NCBI GenBank assembly: GCA_023399595.1 | Contig: JAEWOR010000026.1 | Coordinates: 40,155 to 104,154, forward strand | Origin: Bacteroidota bacterium | Lineage (GTDB): Bacteria > Bacteroidota > Bacteroidia > Flavobacteriales > Weeksellaceae | DNA length: 64,000 nucleotides | Reading direction: 5' to 3' | Part shown: positions 1 through 8,745 of the stretch, piece after piece | How the letters are laid out: each line of letters starts with the position of its first letter | Numbering within the stretch: position 1 is the first letter of the stretch | The notes under the pieces: model-generated | Database searches by the model: none | What the model saw: only the letters and a program-made list of their open reading frames with translations | What the model was told of the DNA's origin: nothing | Position numbers and translations under genes: made by a program

Positions 1-932
1 TTTACCGTGTTGTTAGGAAAATCTTTCATTTCGTCTACCACAGCAATATCTACCTTTCCGAAAGTTGCAATTTTGTAGGGCGAATCAATAGTGTCCTTAT
101 GAATTTCAAGAATTAGAGGAACGCTTTTGGTGTTTTTTAAAGTATCTGCTACAAAACCAATCTCTTCTCCCGAGTTATTAAATTTATAATAACCTCTAGA
201 TTTCATTAATGTATTAATACGTGCGAGTTCATCCTCTAAAACAGTTTGATCTAGGATTTGTTTAGACTTTATTAGAGAGCTCTTAAGGTTCTCCTCGTAA
301 ATGGCTTTAATGTTTTTATCGGGAATATTATAGTAATAATCTTTGATAATGGTAGGGTCATTATGTTTAATTGTGTAGGTAACTTCAGCTTTTTTAGCAG
401 CAGAATCTATTTTCTGACTGTACCCAACCTGCGAATCCCAATATCCTCTGTAGGTTAATCTTTTTTTAATTGATTCTGCACCTACTACAGATTTTGTTTC
501 ATCTAAAATTACTGGCGCTGCACCCCAACTGTGCATTAATCTATCAAAAAATATCCCTTTTCCTTTCATTTCGGGCATATTGTACTTAATGTATAAAGAA
601 TCTCTAAGATCTTGATTCCTCATTTCATTAGGAAAGGTCATATATTCGGTAAGAAGGGTGTCGTATTTCGGGTTTGAAAGATTATACAACCAAAGACTTA
701 AGGGAAGGACAAAAAGCTGTCTTTTATTAGGTTTTTGTCCCACACGATTTTTTAATTCATCTTGAAAGAATTTTTTATCGTCCTCGAATTTGAAGTTGTT
801 TTTAGTTAATAAGAAATCGCCATCCGGAACTTTTTTGGTGGTGCTACAAGCGATAAGTCCAACAAAAAAAATTGCAGATAATATTATTTTATAATACTTT
901 TGAACATTATTCCAGAAATGATTACTGCGCAT
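1..932 (-). CDS. TamL-like outer-membrane assembly lipoprotein, 5' part only (runs off the window)
   Basis: This reading frame is open on the minus strand from an ATG at 932 to the left edge, so only the N-terminal ~310 residues are visible. The translation has a hydrophobic stretch ending in a lipobox (GLIAC, about residues 25-29), then a POTRA-like region of the type found in Bacteroidota TamL/BamA-type proteins (for example VPDGDFLLTKNNF near the mature N-terminus and KKRLTYRGYWDS further on). The family inserts beta-barrel proteins into the outer membrane; the C-terminal barrel would lie outside the window. The start overlaps the start of the divergent methyltransferase gene. No other in-frame ATG lies between 932 and the signal peptide. 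Family call is from recognition of the sequence style, not from a search. Confidence 0.75.
   Translation of the reverse strand, partial: MRSNHFWNNVQKYYKIILSAIFFVGLIACSTTKKVPDGDFLLTKNNFKFEDDKKFFQDELKNRVGQKPNKRQLFVLPLSLWLYNLSNPKYDTLLTEYMTFPNEMRNQDLRDSLYIKYNMPEMKGKGIFFDRLMHSWGAAPVILDETKSVVGAESIKKRLTYRGYWDSQVGYSQKIDSAAKKAEVTYTIKHNDPTIIKDYYYNIPDKNIKAIYEENLKSSLIKSKQILDQTVLEDELARINTLMKSRGYYKFNNSGEEIGFVADTLKNTKSVPLILEIHKDTIDSPYKIATFGKVDIAVVDEMKDFPNNTV
872..902 (+). promoter_or_regulatory. Bacteroidota-type promoter of the RNA methyltransferase gene
   Basis: TTG (872-874), 20-nt spacer, then TACTTTTG (895-902) matches the Bacteroidota -33/-7 pattern TTG...TAnnTTTG. The implied transcription start, about 906-908, lies inside the divergent lipoprotein's signal peptide codons and leaves only a ~10-nt leader before the ATG at 918. 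Confidence 0.5.
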
Positions 933-1640
933 ACAATAAAAATTTTACAGTCTTTAGATAAAAAAAAATTCAGACAAAAATACAATTTGTTTTTGGTTGA
1001 AGGTAATAAAGTAATTAAAGAACTTCATAATTCTAACTATAAAATTAAAGAAATATTTTCTTTAGATATAAATGAATTGGAATTTATGAACGTTCCTATA
1101 ACGAAAGTCACAGAGAATGAGCTACGTAGGGTAAGTTTCCTAATGAACCCTAAAGATTCTGTTGCAGTTTGTTATCGGTCGGATTTTGAGTTAGAAAAAG
1201 AAGTCGATTTTCAATTGGTTCTAGATGGCATCCAAGATCCTGGTAATATGGGTACAATTATTCGTTTAGCGGATTGGTTCGGTATTCAACAAATTATCTG
1301 TAGTGAAGATACCGTAGATTATTATAATCCCAAAGTGGTGCAAGCAAGCATGGGATCTTTTACCAGAGTGAATATCCTTTATAAAAATTTGGAAGAATTT
1401 CTCTCAAATTCTGAGAATGTTTCTGTAGGAACGGATATGATTGGTACTAATATCTATGAATTTCAAAAACCCGAAAAAATTAACCTAGTTCTAGGAAATG
1501 AAGGAAATGGAATTCGACCAGAAATTGAAGCTATTCTTCAAGAAAAAGTGAGTATCCCAAGATTTGGAATTTCTCAGTCCACCGAAAGTTTAAACGTTTC
1601 AATTGCAGGAGCCATTATTTTAGGACAATTATTTAAATAG
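918..1640 (+). CDS. TrmH/SpoU family RNA 2'-O-methyltransferase
   Basis: The 240-residue protein has an N-terminal substrate-binding part (about 1-90) followed by a SPOUT methyltransferase domain. Visible SPOUT signatures are LDGIQDPGNMGTIIR around residue 100, LGNEGNGI near 190 and the SAM-knot motif STESLNVSIAGAI near the C-terminus. The family 2'-O-methylates tRNA or 23S rRNA ribose using SAM; the exact target cannot be read here. An in-frame TTG lies at 900, but it sits within the -7 element, so the ATG at 918 is chosen. The start region overlaps the divergent tamL-like gene by 15 bp. A bidirectional terminator follows. Confidence 0.88.
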   Translation: MITAHTIKILQSLDKKKFRQKYNLFLVEGNKVIKELHNSNYKIKEIFSLDINELEFMNVPITKVTENELRRVSFLMNPKDSVAVCYRSDFELEKEVDFQLVLDGIQDPGNMGTIIRLADWFGIQQIICSEDTVDYYNPKVVQASMGSFTRVNILYKNLEEFLSNSENVSVGTDMIGTNIYEFQKPEKINLVLGNEGNGIRPEIEAILQEKVSIPRFGISQSTESLNVSIAGAIILGQLFK

Positions 1641-1704
1641 AAGCATAAATTGATGGAAATAAAATTGTGGAATAATAGAAAATAAAGAGAAATAAGATAA
1701 AAAT

Positions 1705-1740
1705 AAAAACTCCTCTAATTTTTAATTGGAGGAGTTTTTT
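1705..1740. terminator. Bidirectional intrinsic terminator
   Basis: The stem AACTCCTC / GGAGGAGTT is flanked by A and T runs on both sides. It sits between the convergent methyltransferase and M28 peptidase genes and can serve both. Confidence 0.8.
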
Positions 1741-1744
1741 ATTG

Positions 1745-2911
1745 CTATTTTTCTACAATTATTTTTTCTGTAATTGTAAACTTGTCTGTTGTTAATGTTC
1801 CTAAATAAACTCCATTGGGAAGTTCAGAAATATCAATCTCTTTTTTATCTTCCAATTTCATTACTTGTTTGCCAGATAAATCTGTAATAAAGAATTTGAA
1901 CTTAGAATTTTTTATTCCATCAAAAATAAGTTGAATGGTATCTTTTGCAGGATTAGGAACTACAGAAAATTTCGGTGTAATTTCACCATTTTCCATTACT
2001 CCGAGATTTGTATTTGCAATGGCAAAATGCTGAATGGCTCCTATTGCCGCTTTTCCTACATTATAAACAAAAGTTTTATCAACATTTGCAAAAGTATCAT
2101 TTGCGGTATGTTCTACGTAGCTTCTCGTATTTTCGTAAAAACCTGTAATAATTTCTCCATTGTTTTGAAATGGAATGTAATCAGACGAATAAGCATTAGA
2201 TAAAACGGGCTGTAGAGGAGAATACAACGTTACACAATTCATTAATTCCTGTGTTTTAGTATTGCTCGCAGCATTATTTGCTGAAGGTGAACTCTCGTCG
2301 CGCTCGCATTTAATAGAAGTATTTGTGTTTCCAATTTTTCCACCAACTTGATCTAAATTAAAAACTAATCGAATATTCATTTTTGGATTTGTAGCATTTA
2401 CAATATCATTTACATATTTCTGACTACCAAGTAAACCTTGTTCTTCTCCAGAAAAATGAATGAATTTAATGGAATATTCGGTAGAAACATCTTTAAGTAT
2501 TCTTGCCGCTTCTAAAAGTACGGATGTTCCACTTCCATTGTCATTTGCTCCCGGTCCATTAATGGTATCAAAATGACCGCACACAATTACAAAAGTATTA
2601 GGGTATAATGTCCCAGTTTTTGTAATAATTAAGTTTTTACTAGTGTTTCCGTTGTAGGTAAAACTTTGTTCTTCTATTTGAGTATTAGAATAGCCAAAGG
2701 ATTGGTATTTTCCTTTTAACCAATTGAAGGTGTTATTGTTATTTACGGATCCAGTTGTTTTTATACCGAAATCAGAAAATTCTTGTAAAAGAGTATTAAT
2801 ATTGGTTTGTGAAATTTGATTTACACGGTTTTGGTAGGCTTGAATAAAAGTTTGCGCCTTAAATGTTGATATTGAAACAATTGCTACCGCTGCAAGGATG
2901 ATTTTCTTCAT
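1745..2911 (-). CDS. Secreted M28-family zinc aminopeptidase with T9SS sorting domain
   Basis: The 388-residue protein starts with a cleavable signal peptide (about 1-19, ending KAQ). The M28 di-zinc site is readable: GHFDT (His113), GANDNGSG (Asp124), SGEEQG (Glu156/Glu157), NLDQVGG (Asp187) and VEHTAND (His268). From about residue 308 a type A T9SS C-terminal domain follows (VVPNPAKDT ... LPNGVYLGT). M28 enzymes remove N-terminal amino acids from peptides; this one should be exported by Sec, cross the outer membrane through T9SS and be released or surface-anchored. It stands alone, convergent with the gene to its left. Specificity cannot be read from the sequence. Confidence 0.88.
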   Translation of the reverse strand: MKKIILAAVAIVSISTFKAQTFIQAYQNRVNQISQTNINTLLQEFSDFGIKTTGSVNNNNTFNWLKGKYQSFGYSNTQIEEQSFTYNGNTSKNLIITKTGTLYPNTFVIVCGHFDTINGPGANDNGSGTSVLLEAARILKDVSTEYSIKFIHFSGEEQGLLGSQKYVNDIVNATNPKMNIRLVFNLDQVGGKIGNTNTSIKCERDESSPSANNAASNTKTQELMNCVTLYSPLQPVLSNAYSSDYIPFQNNGEIITGFYENTRSYVEHTANDTFANVDKTFVYNVGKAAIGAIQHFAIANTNLGVMENGEITPKFSVVPNPAKDTIQLIFDGIKNSKFKFFITDLSGKQVMKLEDKKEIDISELPNGVYLGTLTTDKFTITEKIIVEK

Positions 2912-3220
2912 TGTAAAATTTTACGCGCCAAATTTATCTAAAAAAATATTTTGTTTGCTAATAAAATAGGCTATTAACAAAATTTTATAATATTCGGTGA
3001 AATGTTTACGTGAATTTATATTTAAGTAAAAGTTTTTAGAAAATGAATAATAAAACCACTGAATAATGGGGCGTTTTCAATATTGGAATGTTTTTCCTTC
3101 GTTATAAATTATATAAACTTGTTTTCTTTATATTTTGTTTAATGATTGTTGAATTAATTTATAAAAATATCATTTATTTAATGTGAAATATTTTAATTTT
3201 ACATTAAATAAAAATTAATT
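2912..3220. other. AT-rich intergenic stretch with a 12-bp inverted repeat
   Basis: No gene is seen here. The divergent spacer carries a perfect 12-bp inverted repeat, TTTATTTAATGT (3173-3184) and ACATTAAATAAA (3201-3212), with a 16-nt loop, ending 8 nt before the ATG of the broken metallopeptidase. It could be an operator or a 5' mRNA hairpin. Confidence 0.5.
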
Positions 3221-5076
3221 ATGAAAAAGAAATTTATAATTGTTTCCTTTCTTTTGGAATCTTTGTGTTTTTCTAACTTTTAGGCTCAATCATCAGATTT
3301 TGAATCACAAGCAAAGTCTTATATCGATAGAAATTTGGAAAAATCTGGAAAAAGTAAATTTTCTGAACTGAAATTACAATCAGTTAGAAAAGGTTTATCG
3401 GGTGAAACTTTAAGGTTTAACCAAGAAATGAATGGTGTTCCCGTTCTAAATGGAGATATTGCTGTCAATTTTAATAAACAAGGTTTTATAACTTATATGG
3501 CGGAAACGGTTTATACTAAAAATCTTCAAAAAATAAATACTATTCCAACTATTAGTGCACAAGCAGCTTTAGAAAAAGCAAAAATTGTAAGTGAACCCAA
3601 AGGAAATATTGAATTTGAAGAAAATAAACTATTTGTTTATAACCTTAATGATGGCGATACTAAGCCTTTTTACAGAGTAACTATCAATTCTTATGAGAAA
3701 AAAGGTTCTTGGGAAACTATAATTGATGCTCATACTGGTGAAGTTATTAGTATGAAAGATGTTTCTATTTATCACAATGGTCATGATGAGCCACTACCGA
3801 AAAAAAAAAAAACTCCCAAAAAAATAATGGGTTCCGAAAATAAAACATTGAAAACTTCGGGAACAGCTTATGTATTTGATCCAGATCCGCTGTCGCCAAC
3901 CCAGCAAACTTATGGTGGAACTTATGTAGACAACAACGATGCTACTAATGCAAGTTTAGATGCGGCGAGAACGTTGGTTAATCTTCCAGATGTTACTTTG
4001 TTGGGATCAACTTACAGTTTGAATAACTCTTATGTTATGATTGCTGATTTTGAAGCTCCAAGTACAGGCTTGTTTTCTCAGTCAACACCCCATTTCCTTT
4101 TTAATAGAAATGAACAAGGTTTCGAGGCGGTAAATGTATTCTATCATATTGATAAAAATCTGAGGTATATTAACGAAACACTAGGAATTCAGTGTAAACC
4201 TACTTTAAATTCTGGCGTTGTTAGATATGATCCTCATGGGGTGAGTGGGACAGATAATTCTCATTATGTGTTAGGAACACAAAGTTTGGCTTTTGGTGAA
4301 GGGGGAGTAGATGATGCTGAAGATGCGGATGTTATTATTCATGAGTTAGGGCATGAGTTCACCATTGGCTTACTGCACTTAGTTCTTCTTCAGCTCAGGG
4401 TTTAGGTGAGGGTTCTGGTGATTATTGGGCAATGTCATATAGCAGAAGTTTAAATCAATGGCCTAGTTCTTCGCCCCAATACAATTGGATGTTCAGTTGG
4501 GATGGTCATAATACGTTTTGGGCAGGTAGGATAACCAATTATACCGCAACTTATCCAGGTGGTCTTACAGGATCAATCCATACAGATGGTCAAATTTGGG
4601 CATCATGTTTAATGCGTATTTACAATCAAATAGGAAAAGAAAAAACGGATCGTGCATTTTTGGAAGGTCTAAGCTTAACAAATTCTTCTGCTAATCAACA
4701 AACTGCAGCAATTGCGGTAAGGCAAGCGGCTATAGATATGTTGGGGACTTTCGGGTTTACGTGTAATGATGTGAATATTATTACTCAGGAAATGACGGCT
4801 ACAGGATATTCTTTACCAGCTTATACATGCGTAATGAGTACTAATGAAATAAGCAAAGATAAATTTAGTATTTATCCTAATCCCGCTAAAGATGTGATTA
4901 ATTTTACAAGTGATTTTAATAAAAATGAAGTAGGTAAAATAGTAAATACGGAAGGAAGACTTATGAAAGAATTCAAGATAAATAAAGGCCTGAATACCAT
5001 TTCTGTTTCAGAATTATCAAAAGGTGTTTATTTCTTGTCGGTAGGAGAGGTTTCTCATAAATTTATTAAAGAATAG
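3221..5076 (+). pseudogene. Broken secreted zinc metallopeptidase (M4/M36-like gluzincin) with T9SS domain
   Basis: From the ATG at 3221 the frame encodes a signal peptide (MKKKFIIVSFLLE...) but hits TAG at 3281-3283, exactly where the signal-peptidase region should end (Phe-stop-Ala-Gln). The frame then continues through an FTP/PepSY-like propeptide (ending around TIIDAHTGEVISM) to the zinc motif HELGH near 4350. Immediately after this, one base is missing: reading GGG CAT GGA GTT CAC instead of GGG CAT GAG TTC restores HELGHGVHHWLT and joins the downstream frame, with the third ligand region GEGSGDYWA, up to a T9SS domain (IYPNPAKDV ... KGVYFLS). Two independent lesions argue for a pseudogene, unless both are sequencing errors. 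An A13 run lies at 3800-3812 in the propeptide, in frame. Confidence 0.82.
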
Positions 5077-5092
5077 TAAAATATTTACACTA

Positions 5093-5124
5093 AAAAACAG
5101 CTCCAAATTTGGGGCTGTTTTTAT
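5093..5124 (+). terminator. Intrinsic terminator after the metallopeptidase pseudogene
   Basis: AACAGCTCC pairs with GGGGCTGTT (one G-T pair), followed by a T run on the plus strand. Confidence 0.75.
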
Positions 5125-5128
5125 ATAA

Positions 5129-5154
5129 AAAATCCTGAGCGAAGCTCAGGATTT
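5129..5154 (-). terminator. Terminator of the thrS-infC-rpmI-rplT cluster
   Basis: AAATCCTGAGC and GCTCAGGATTT pair around a GAA loop. It sits just downstream of rplT. The loop-closing sequence GCGAAGC recurs in other terminators of this window. Confidence 0.75.
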
Positions 5155-5180
5155 CAATATTGATAACAAAAACTGATTAA

Positions 5181-5525
5181 TTATTTTACTTGATCTACAA
5201 CAGCTTTGAAAGCTTCAGGATGGTTCATTGCTAAGTCAGCAAGAACTTTTCTGTTAAGCTCGATGTTGTTTTTCTTAAGAGCTCCCATAAACTGAGAGTA
5301 AGACATTCCATGTTCTCTAGCTCCCGCATTAATACGAGTAATCCAAAGTGCTCTGAAGTTTCTCTTTTTCTCTTTTCTACCACGGTAAGCATATTGCATT
5401 GCTTTTTCTACCGCATTTTTAGCTACCGTCCAAACATTTTTTCTTCTACCGAAAAAACCTTTAGCCTGCTTCATTACTTTTTTTCTGCGCGCTCTAGACG
5501 CTACAGCGTTTACTGATCTTGGCAT
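5181..5525 (-). CDS. rplT: 50S ribosomal protein L20
   Basis: The 114-residue basic protein starts MPRSVNAVASRARRKK and contains KQAKGFFGRRKNVWT and ITRINAGAREHG, which are textbook L20 signatures; the length fits the family. L20 binds 23S rRNA early in large-subunit assembly and in several bacteria represses its own operon. It is the last gene of the conserved thrS-infC-rpmI-rplT order and is followed by a terminator. The 118-nt gap from rpmI is larger than usual and shows no obvious terminator. Confidence 0.98.
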   Translation of the reverse strand: MPRSVNAVASRARRKKVMKQAKGFFGRRKNVWTVAKNAVEKAMQYAYRGRKEKKRNFRALWITRINAGAREHGMSYSQFMGALKKNNIELNRKVLADLAMNHPEAFKAVVDQVK

Positions 5526-5643
5526 AATTTAAATTGTTTTTTTTGAAAAGGGCGGCAATATAATTGCTCTTTTGGGCACCGTTTCAGGGTTAAAATTTTG
5601 AATTGTTTTGTGAATTCTTATAAACCGAATATGTTTATAAAAA

Positions 5644-5841
5644 CTACTTAATTGCTAATTGACGTTTAACACTCTTCTCATCCACAGTAGCAACATAAGA
5701 CGTTTGCGTAAGATTTCTCTTTTGCTTCGTTTCTTTTTTCGTCAAGATGTGGCTTTTGAAAGCATTTTTTCTTTTAATCTTACCAGTTCCGGTAAGCTTA
5801 AAACGCTTTTTAGCACCTGATTTCGTTTTTAATTTTGGCAT
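5644..5841 (-). CDS. rpmI: 50S ribosomal protein L35
   Basis: The 65-residue protein starts MPKLKTKSGAKKRFKLTGTG and has KRKNAFKSHILTKK, both diagnostic of L35. It is a small rRNA-binding protein of the large subunit. It is preceded on its own strand by a terminator-like hairpin downstream of infC and by a hairpin plus T-run in its leader, so its level may be set separately from infC. Confidence 0.97.
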   Translation of the reverse strand: MPKLKTKSGAKKRFKLTGTGKIKRKNAFKSHILTKKETKQKRNLTQTSYVATVDEKSVKRQLAIK

Positions 5842-5868
5842 TGTTCTGCTTTTTTATATTTTTTGTTA

Positions 5869-5944
5869 TCAAATTTTTTTAAAAAAACAACATTGTTGTT
5901 GTATTGCACACAAAAATGTGCCCTGTAAATAGGTTGCAAAATTA
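5869..5944 (-). promoter_or_regulatory. Candidate rpmI-rplT promoter element and leader hairpin
   Basis: On the minus strand a TAATTTTG box (complement of 5937-5944) matches the TAnnTTTG -7 element, although no well-spaced TTG is present. Downstream in the leader, AACAACA/TGTTGTT forms a short hairpin followed by a T run (about 5872-5897), resembling an attenuator. Function is inferred only. Confidence 0.3.
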
Positions 5945-5977
5945 CAAAATAATTTCCATATATATGGGATGGTAATA

Positions 5978-6007
5978 CAAAAAAGAGATTCTAGAAAAAA
6001 TCTCTTT
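5978..6007 (-). terminator. Terminator or attenuator between infC and rpmI
   Basis: On the minus strand AAAGAGATT and AATCTCTTT form a 9-bp stem followed by a T run. It would stop or reduce read-through from infC into rpmI-rplT. Confidence 0.6.
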
Positions 6008-6050
6008 ATATGCTATTGGAGAATTATAATGAAATTCTCTTTATCAAAGA

Positions 6051-6581
6051 CTATTTAGCAGGTTTTTTAGGGCTCATCATCATAATCATTCTCTTACCTT
6101 CAAGCTTAGGAAGTTGGTCTACTTTTCCAACGTGCTCTAGTTCTTGAGCCAGTTTTAAAAGCAAAATTTCCCCTTGATCTTTAAATACGATAGAACGACC
6201 TTTGAAAAACACATAAGTTTTTAGCTTAGAACCTTCTTCTAAGAATTTTTCAGCGTGCTTCTTTTTGAATTCGTAATCGTGCTCATCCGTTTGAGGTCCG
6301 AAGCGAATTTCTTTTACAACTACTTTTACTTGCTTAGCTTTAAGTTCTTTTTGCTTTTTCTTTTGTTCGTATAAGAATTTTTTATAATCTAAAATACGAG
6401 TAATAAAAGGTTCAGACTTATCGGAGATAACCACCAAGTCTAATTCTTGATCTCTAGCAATCTGTTGAGCTTGAGCTAAAGGATAAACGCCTGGTTCCAC
6501 ATTGTCACCAACTAAACGTACTTCTCTTGCACGAATTTTGTCGTTAATCTGATGTAAATCTTCTTGTACAGGGCGACGCAT
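6051..6581 (-). CDS. infC: Translation initiation factor IF-3
   Basis: The protein carries the IF3 N-domain (HQINDKIRAREVRLVGDNV), the linker and the C-domain (ITRILDYKKFLYEQKKKQKE, KEIRFGPQTDEHDY). IF-3 binds the 30S subunit and proofreads start-codon selection. The first ATG gives 176 residues, but the frame stays open upstream and encodes AQKFNSRGRGP, a typical IF3 N-terminus, back to an ATA codon at 6615-6617. No ATG, GTG or TTG is available there. A non-standard start would match E. coli infC, which uses AUU for autoregulation, so the real protein may have 188 residues and end at 6617. Confidence 0.93.
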   Translation of the reverse strand: MRRPVQEDLHQINDKIRAREVRLVGDNVEPGVYPLAQAQQIARDQELDLVVISDKSEPFITRILDYKKFLYEQKKKQKELKAKQVKVVVKEIRFGPQTDEHDYEFKKKHAEKFLEEGSKLKTYVFFKGRSIVFKDQGEILLLKLAQELEHVGKVDQLPKLEGKRMIMMMSPKKPAK

Positions 6582-6647
6582 TGGTCCTCTTCCTCTACTG
6601 TTAAATTTTTGTGCTATTGTATTATATTTTAAAGGTTAATCTTTATT

Positions 6648-6715
6648 GAGTTGATAGTTTAGAGTTGTTAGTTGATAGTTTTGGACTTCAAACATTAAAC
6701 TTTAGACTTCAAACT
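6648..6715. repeat. Inverted pair of degenerate 7-bp tandem arrays between thrS and infC
   Basis: Left arm 6648-6682 (units such as TAGTTTA, GAGTTGT, TAGTTGA) and right arm 6685-6715 (units such as TAAACTT, TAGACTT, CAAACTT) both have a period of 7 and are roughly inverted. The array abuts the thrS stop codon. No gene lies between the arms. Confidence 0.55.
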
Positions 6716-6718
6716 TTT

Positions 6719-8638
6719 TTATATTGCGGCTTCGTTTTCGAAATAATTAATGAAATCCTCAATAGTCATTGTTCCTAAATCGCCTTCGCCACGTCTTCTT
6801 ACAGAAACTGTACCATTGTGTTCTTCATTTTCGCCTACAACAAGCATAAATGGAGTTTTCTTTAATTCGGCATCACGGATTTTCTTTCCGGTTTTCTCAT
6901 TTCTGTCATCTATAGTTCCACTAATTTCGTTAATTTCTAACTGATTTGCAATTTTATTAGCGTAATCTACATATTTTTCACTAATTGGGAGAACGGTAAA
7001 TTGCTCTGGAGCCAACCACAATGGGAAATCTCCCGCAGTGTTCTCCAATAAAATCGCAATAAATCTTTCCATAGAACCAAATGGCGCTCTGTGAATCATT
7101 ACTGGTCTGTGTTTTTCGTTATCGTTTCCAATATAAGTTAAATCAAATCTTTCTGGTAGGTTGTAATCCACCTGAATGGTTCCTAACTGCCAACTTCTTC
7201 CTAAAGCATCTTTCACCATGAAATCTAGTTTCGGACCATAGAAAGCGGCTTCACCATATTCAACAACTGTTTTTAAACCTTTGTTTTTAGCAGCTGTGAT
7301 GATAGCGTTTTCAGCTTTTTCCCAGTTTTCATCAGAACCGATGTATTTTTCTCTGTTTTCAGGATCACGAAGGGAAACTTGAGTGACAAAATCTTCAAAT
7401 CCTAAAGATCTAAATACATAAAGAACTAAATCAATAACGCCTTCAAATTCAGAAAGCAATTGATCTGGAGTACAGAATAAATGCGCATCATCCTGAGTAA
7501 ATCCACGAACTCTTGTTAAGCCGTGTAATTCCCCTGATTGCTCATATCTATAAACCGTTCCGAATTCTGCAAAACGTTTTGGTAAGTCTCTGTAAGACCA
7601 TTGTCCTACTTTATAAATTTCGCAGTGGTGAGGGCAGTTCATTGGTTTTAGCATGAATTCTTCACCTTCGTTGGGTGTTTTTATGGGTTGGAAGCTGTCT
7701 GCTCCATATTTATCCCAGTGACCAGAAGTTACATACAGTTCTTTTGCACCAATATGTGGCGACATTACGAATTCGTAACCTGCTTTTTTCTGAGCTGCCG
7801 ATAAAAAGTTTTCTAGTTTTTTTCTTAAAGCCGCTCCTTTAGGCAACCACAATGGTAAACCTGCGCCTACTTTTTCTGAGAAAGCAAAAATTCCAAGTTC
7901 TTTACCTAATTTTCTGTGATCACGTCTTTTAGCTTCTTCAAGTCTTTCAAGATATTCTGTAAGTTCTTTTTGTTTTGGGAAAGAAATACCGTAAACTCTT
8001 GTAAGTTGTGGGTTGTTTTCGTTTCCTCTCCAATAAGCACCTGCAGCGTTCAATATTTTTACTGCTTTTACAATTCCTGTTGATGGGATGTGACCACCTC
8101 TACATAAATCTGTAAAATTATCATGAGTAACAAAAGTAATTTCGCCATCGTTAAGATTAGAAATTAATTCTGTTTTAAAAGGGTTGTCGGCATATTCTTT
8201 CAAAGCATCAGCCTTAGAAACCGGATATAGTTTGAAAGTAGAATCTTTTTTAGCGTTTTCTAGAACTTTCTTTTCAATTTTTTCGAAATCTTTTTCAGAA
8301 AGAGAATCTTCACCGAAATCTACATCATAATAGAATCCATTTTCAATAGCTGGACCAATAGTTAATTTGGCGTTAGGATAGAATTCTACAATAGCTTGTG
8401 CTAAAAGGTGAGCTGAAGAATGCCAAAAAGCTTTTTTACCCATCTCGTCATTCCACGTGAGAAGCTGAACCGTTGCGTCTGTGGTTATAGGCGTAGTAAT
8501 TTCTACCTGATTTCCGTCTACAAGGGCAGAAATGGTGTTTCTGGCTAAGCCTTCACTTATTGATTTTGCAACATCAAGAGGAGATATACCACTCTCAAAT
8601 TCTTTAATGCTTCCGTCTGGAAGTGAGATTTTTATCAT
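6719..8638 (-). CDS. thrS: Threonyl-tRNA synthetase
   Basis: The 639-residue class II synthetase has the N-terminal TGS domain (MIKISLPDGSIKEFE), the editing/SAD domain (WHSSAHLLAQAI, LCRGGHIPSTG), the catalytic core with zinc ligands in MNCPHHCEIY, motif 2 (RYEQSGELHGLTRVRGF) and motif 3 (HRAPFGSMERF), then the anticodon-binding domain. It charges tRNA-Thr and edits Ser-tRNA-Thr. It heads the thrS-infC-rpmI-rplT order on the minus strand, separated from infC by a repeat array instead of the usual short gap. No T-box or other leader is recognised upstream. Confidence 0.97.
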   Translation of the reverse strand: MIKISLPDGSIKEFESGISPLDVAKSISEGLARNTISALVDGNQVEITTPITTDATVQLLTWNDEMGKKAFWHSSAHLLAQAIVEFYPNAKLTIGPAIENGFYYDVDFGEDSLSEKDFEKIEKKVLENAKKDSTFKLYPVSKADALKEYADNPFKTELISNLNDGEITFVTHDNFTDLCRGGHIPSTGIVKAVKILNAAGAYWRGNENNPQLTRVYGISFPKQKELTEYLERLEEAKRRDHRKLGKELGIFAFSEKVGAGLPLWLPKGAALRKKLENFLSAAQKKAGYEFVMSPHIGAKELYVTSGHWDKYGADSFQPIKTPNEGEEFMLKPMNCPHHCEIYKVGQWSYRDLPKRFAEFGTVYRYEQSGELHGLTRVRGFTQDDAHLFCTPDQLLSEFEGVIDLVLYVFRSLGFEDFVTQVSLRDPENREKYIGSDENWEKAENAIITAAKNKGLKTVVEYGEAAFYGPKLDFMVKDALGRSWQLGTIQVDYNLPERFDLTYIGNDNEKHRPVMIHRAPFGSMERFIAILLENTAGDFPLWLAPEQFTVLPISEKYVDYANKIANQLEINEISGTIDDRNEKTGKKIRDAELKKTPFMLVVGENEEHNGTVSVRRRGEGDLGTMTIEDFINYFENEAAI

Positions 8639-8745
8639 ATTGAATAGTAAAGTTTATGCAAATTTACTAAATTTATAGAAATGTTGGGCTTCAATTTTAA
8701 AATGAATTTTATGAATTTATATGTTTGTTCAATATTAAAATCACA

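Noticed and set aside
900..917. TTG start for the RNA methyltransferase
   Set aside because: It lies in the predicted -7 promoter element, upstream of the likely transcription start.
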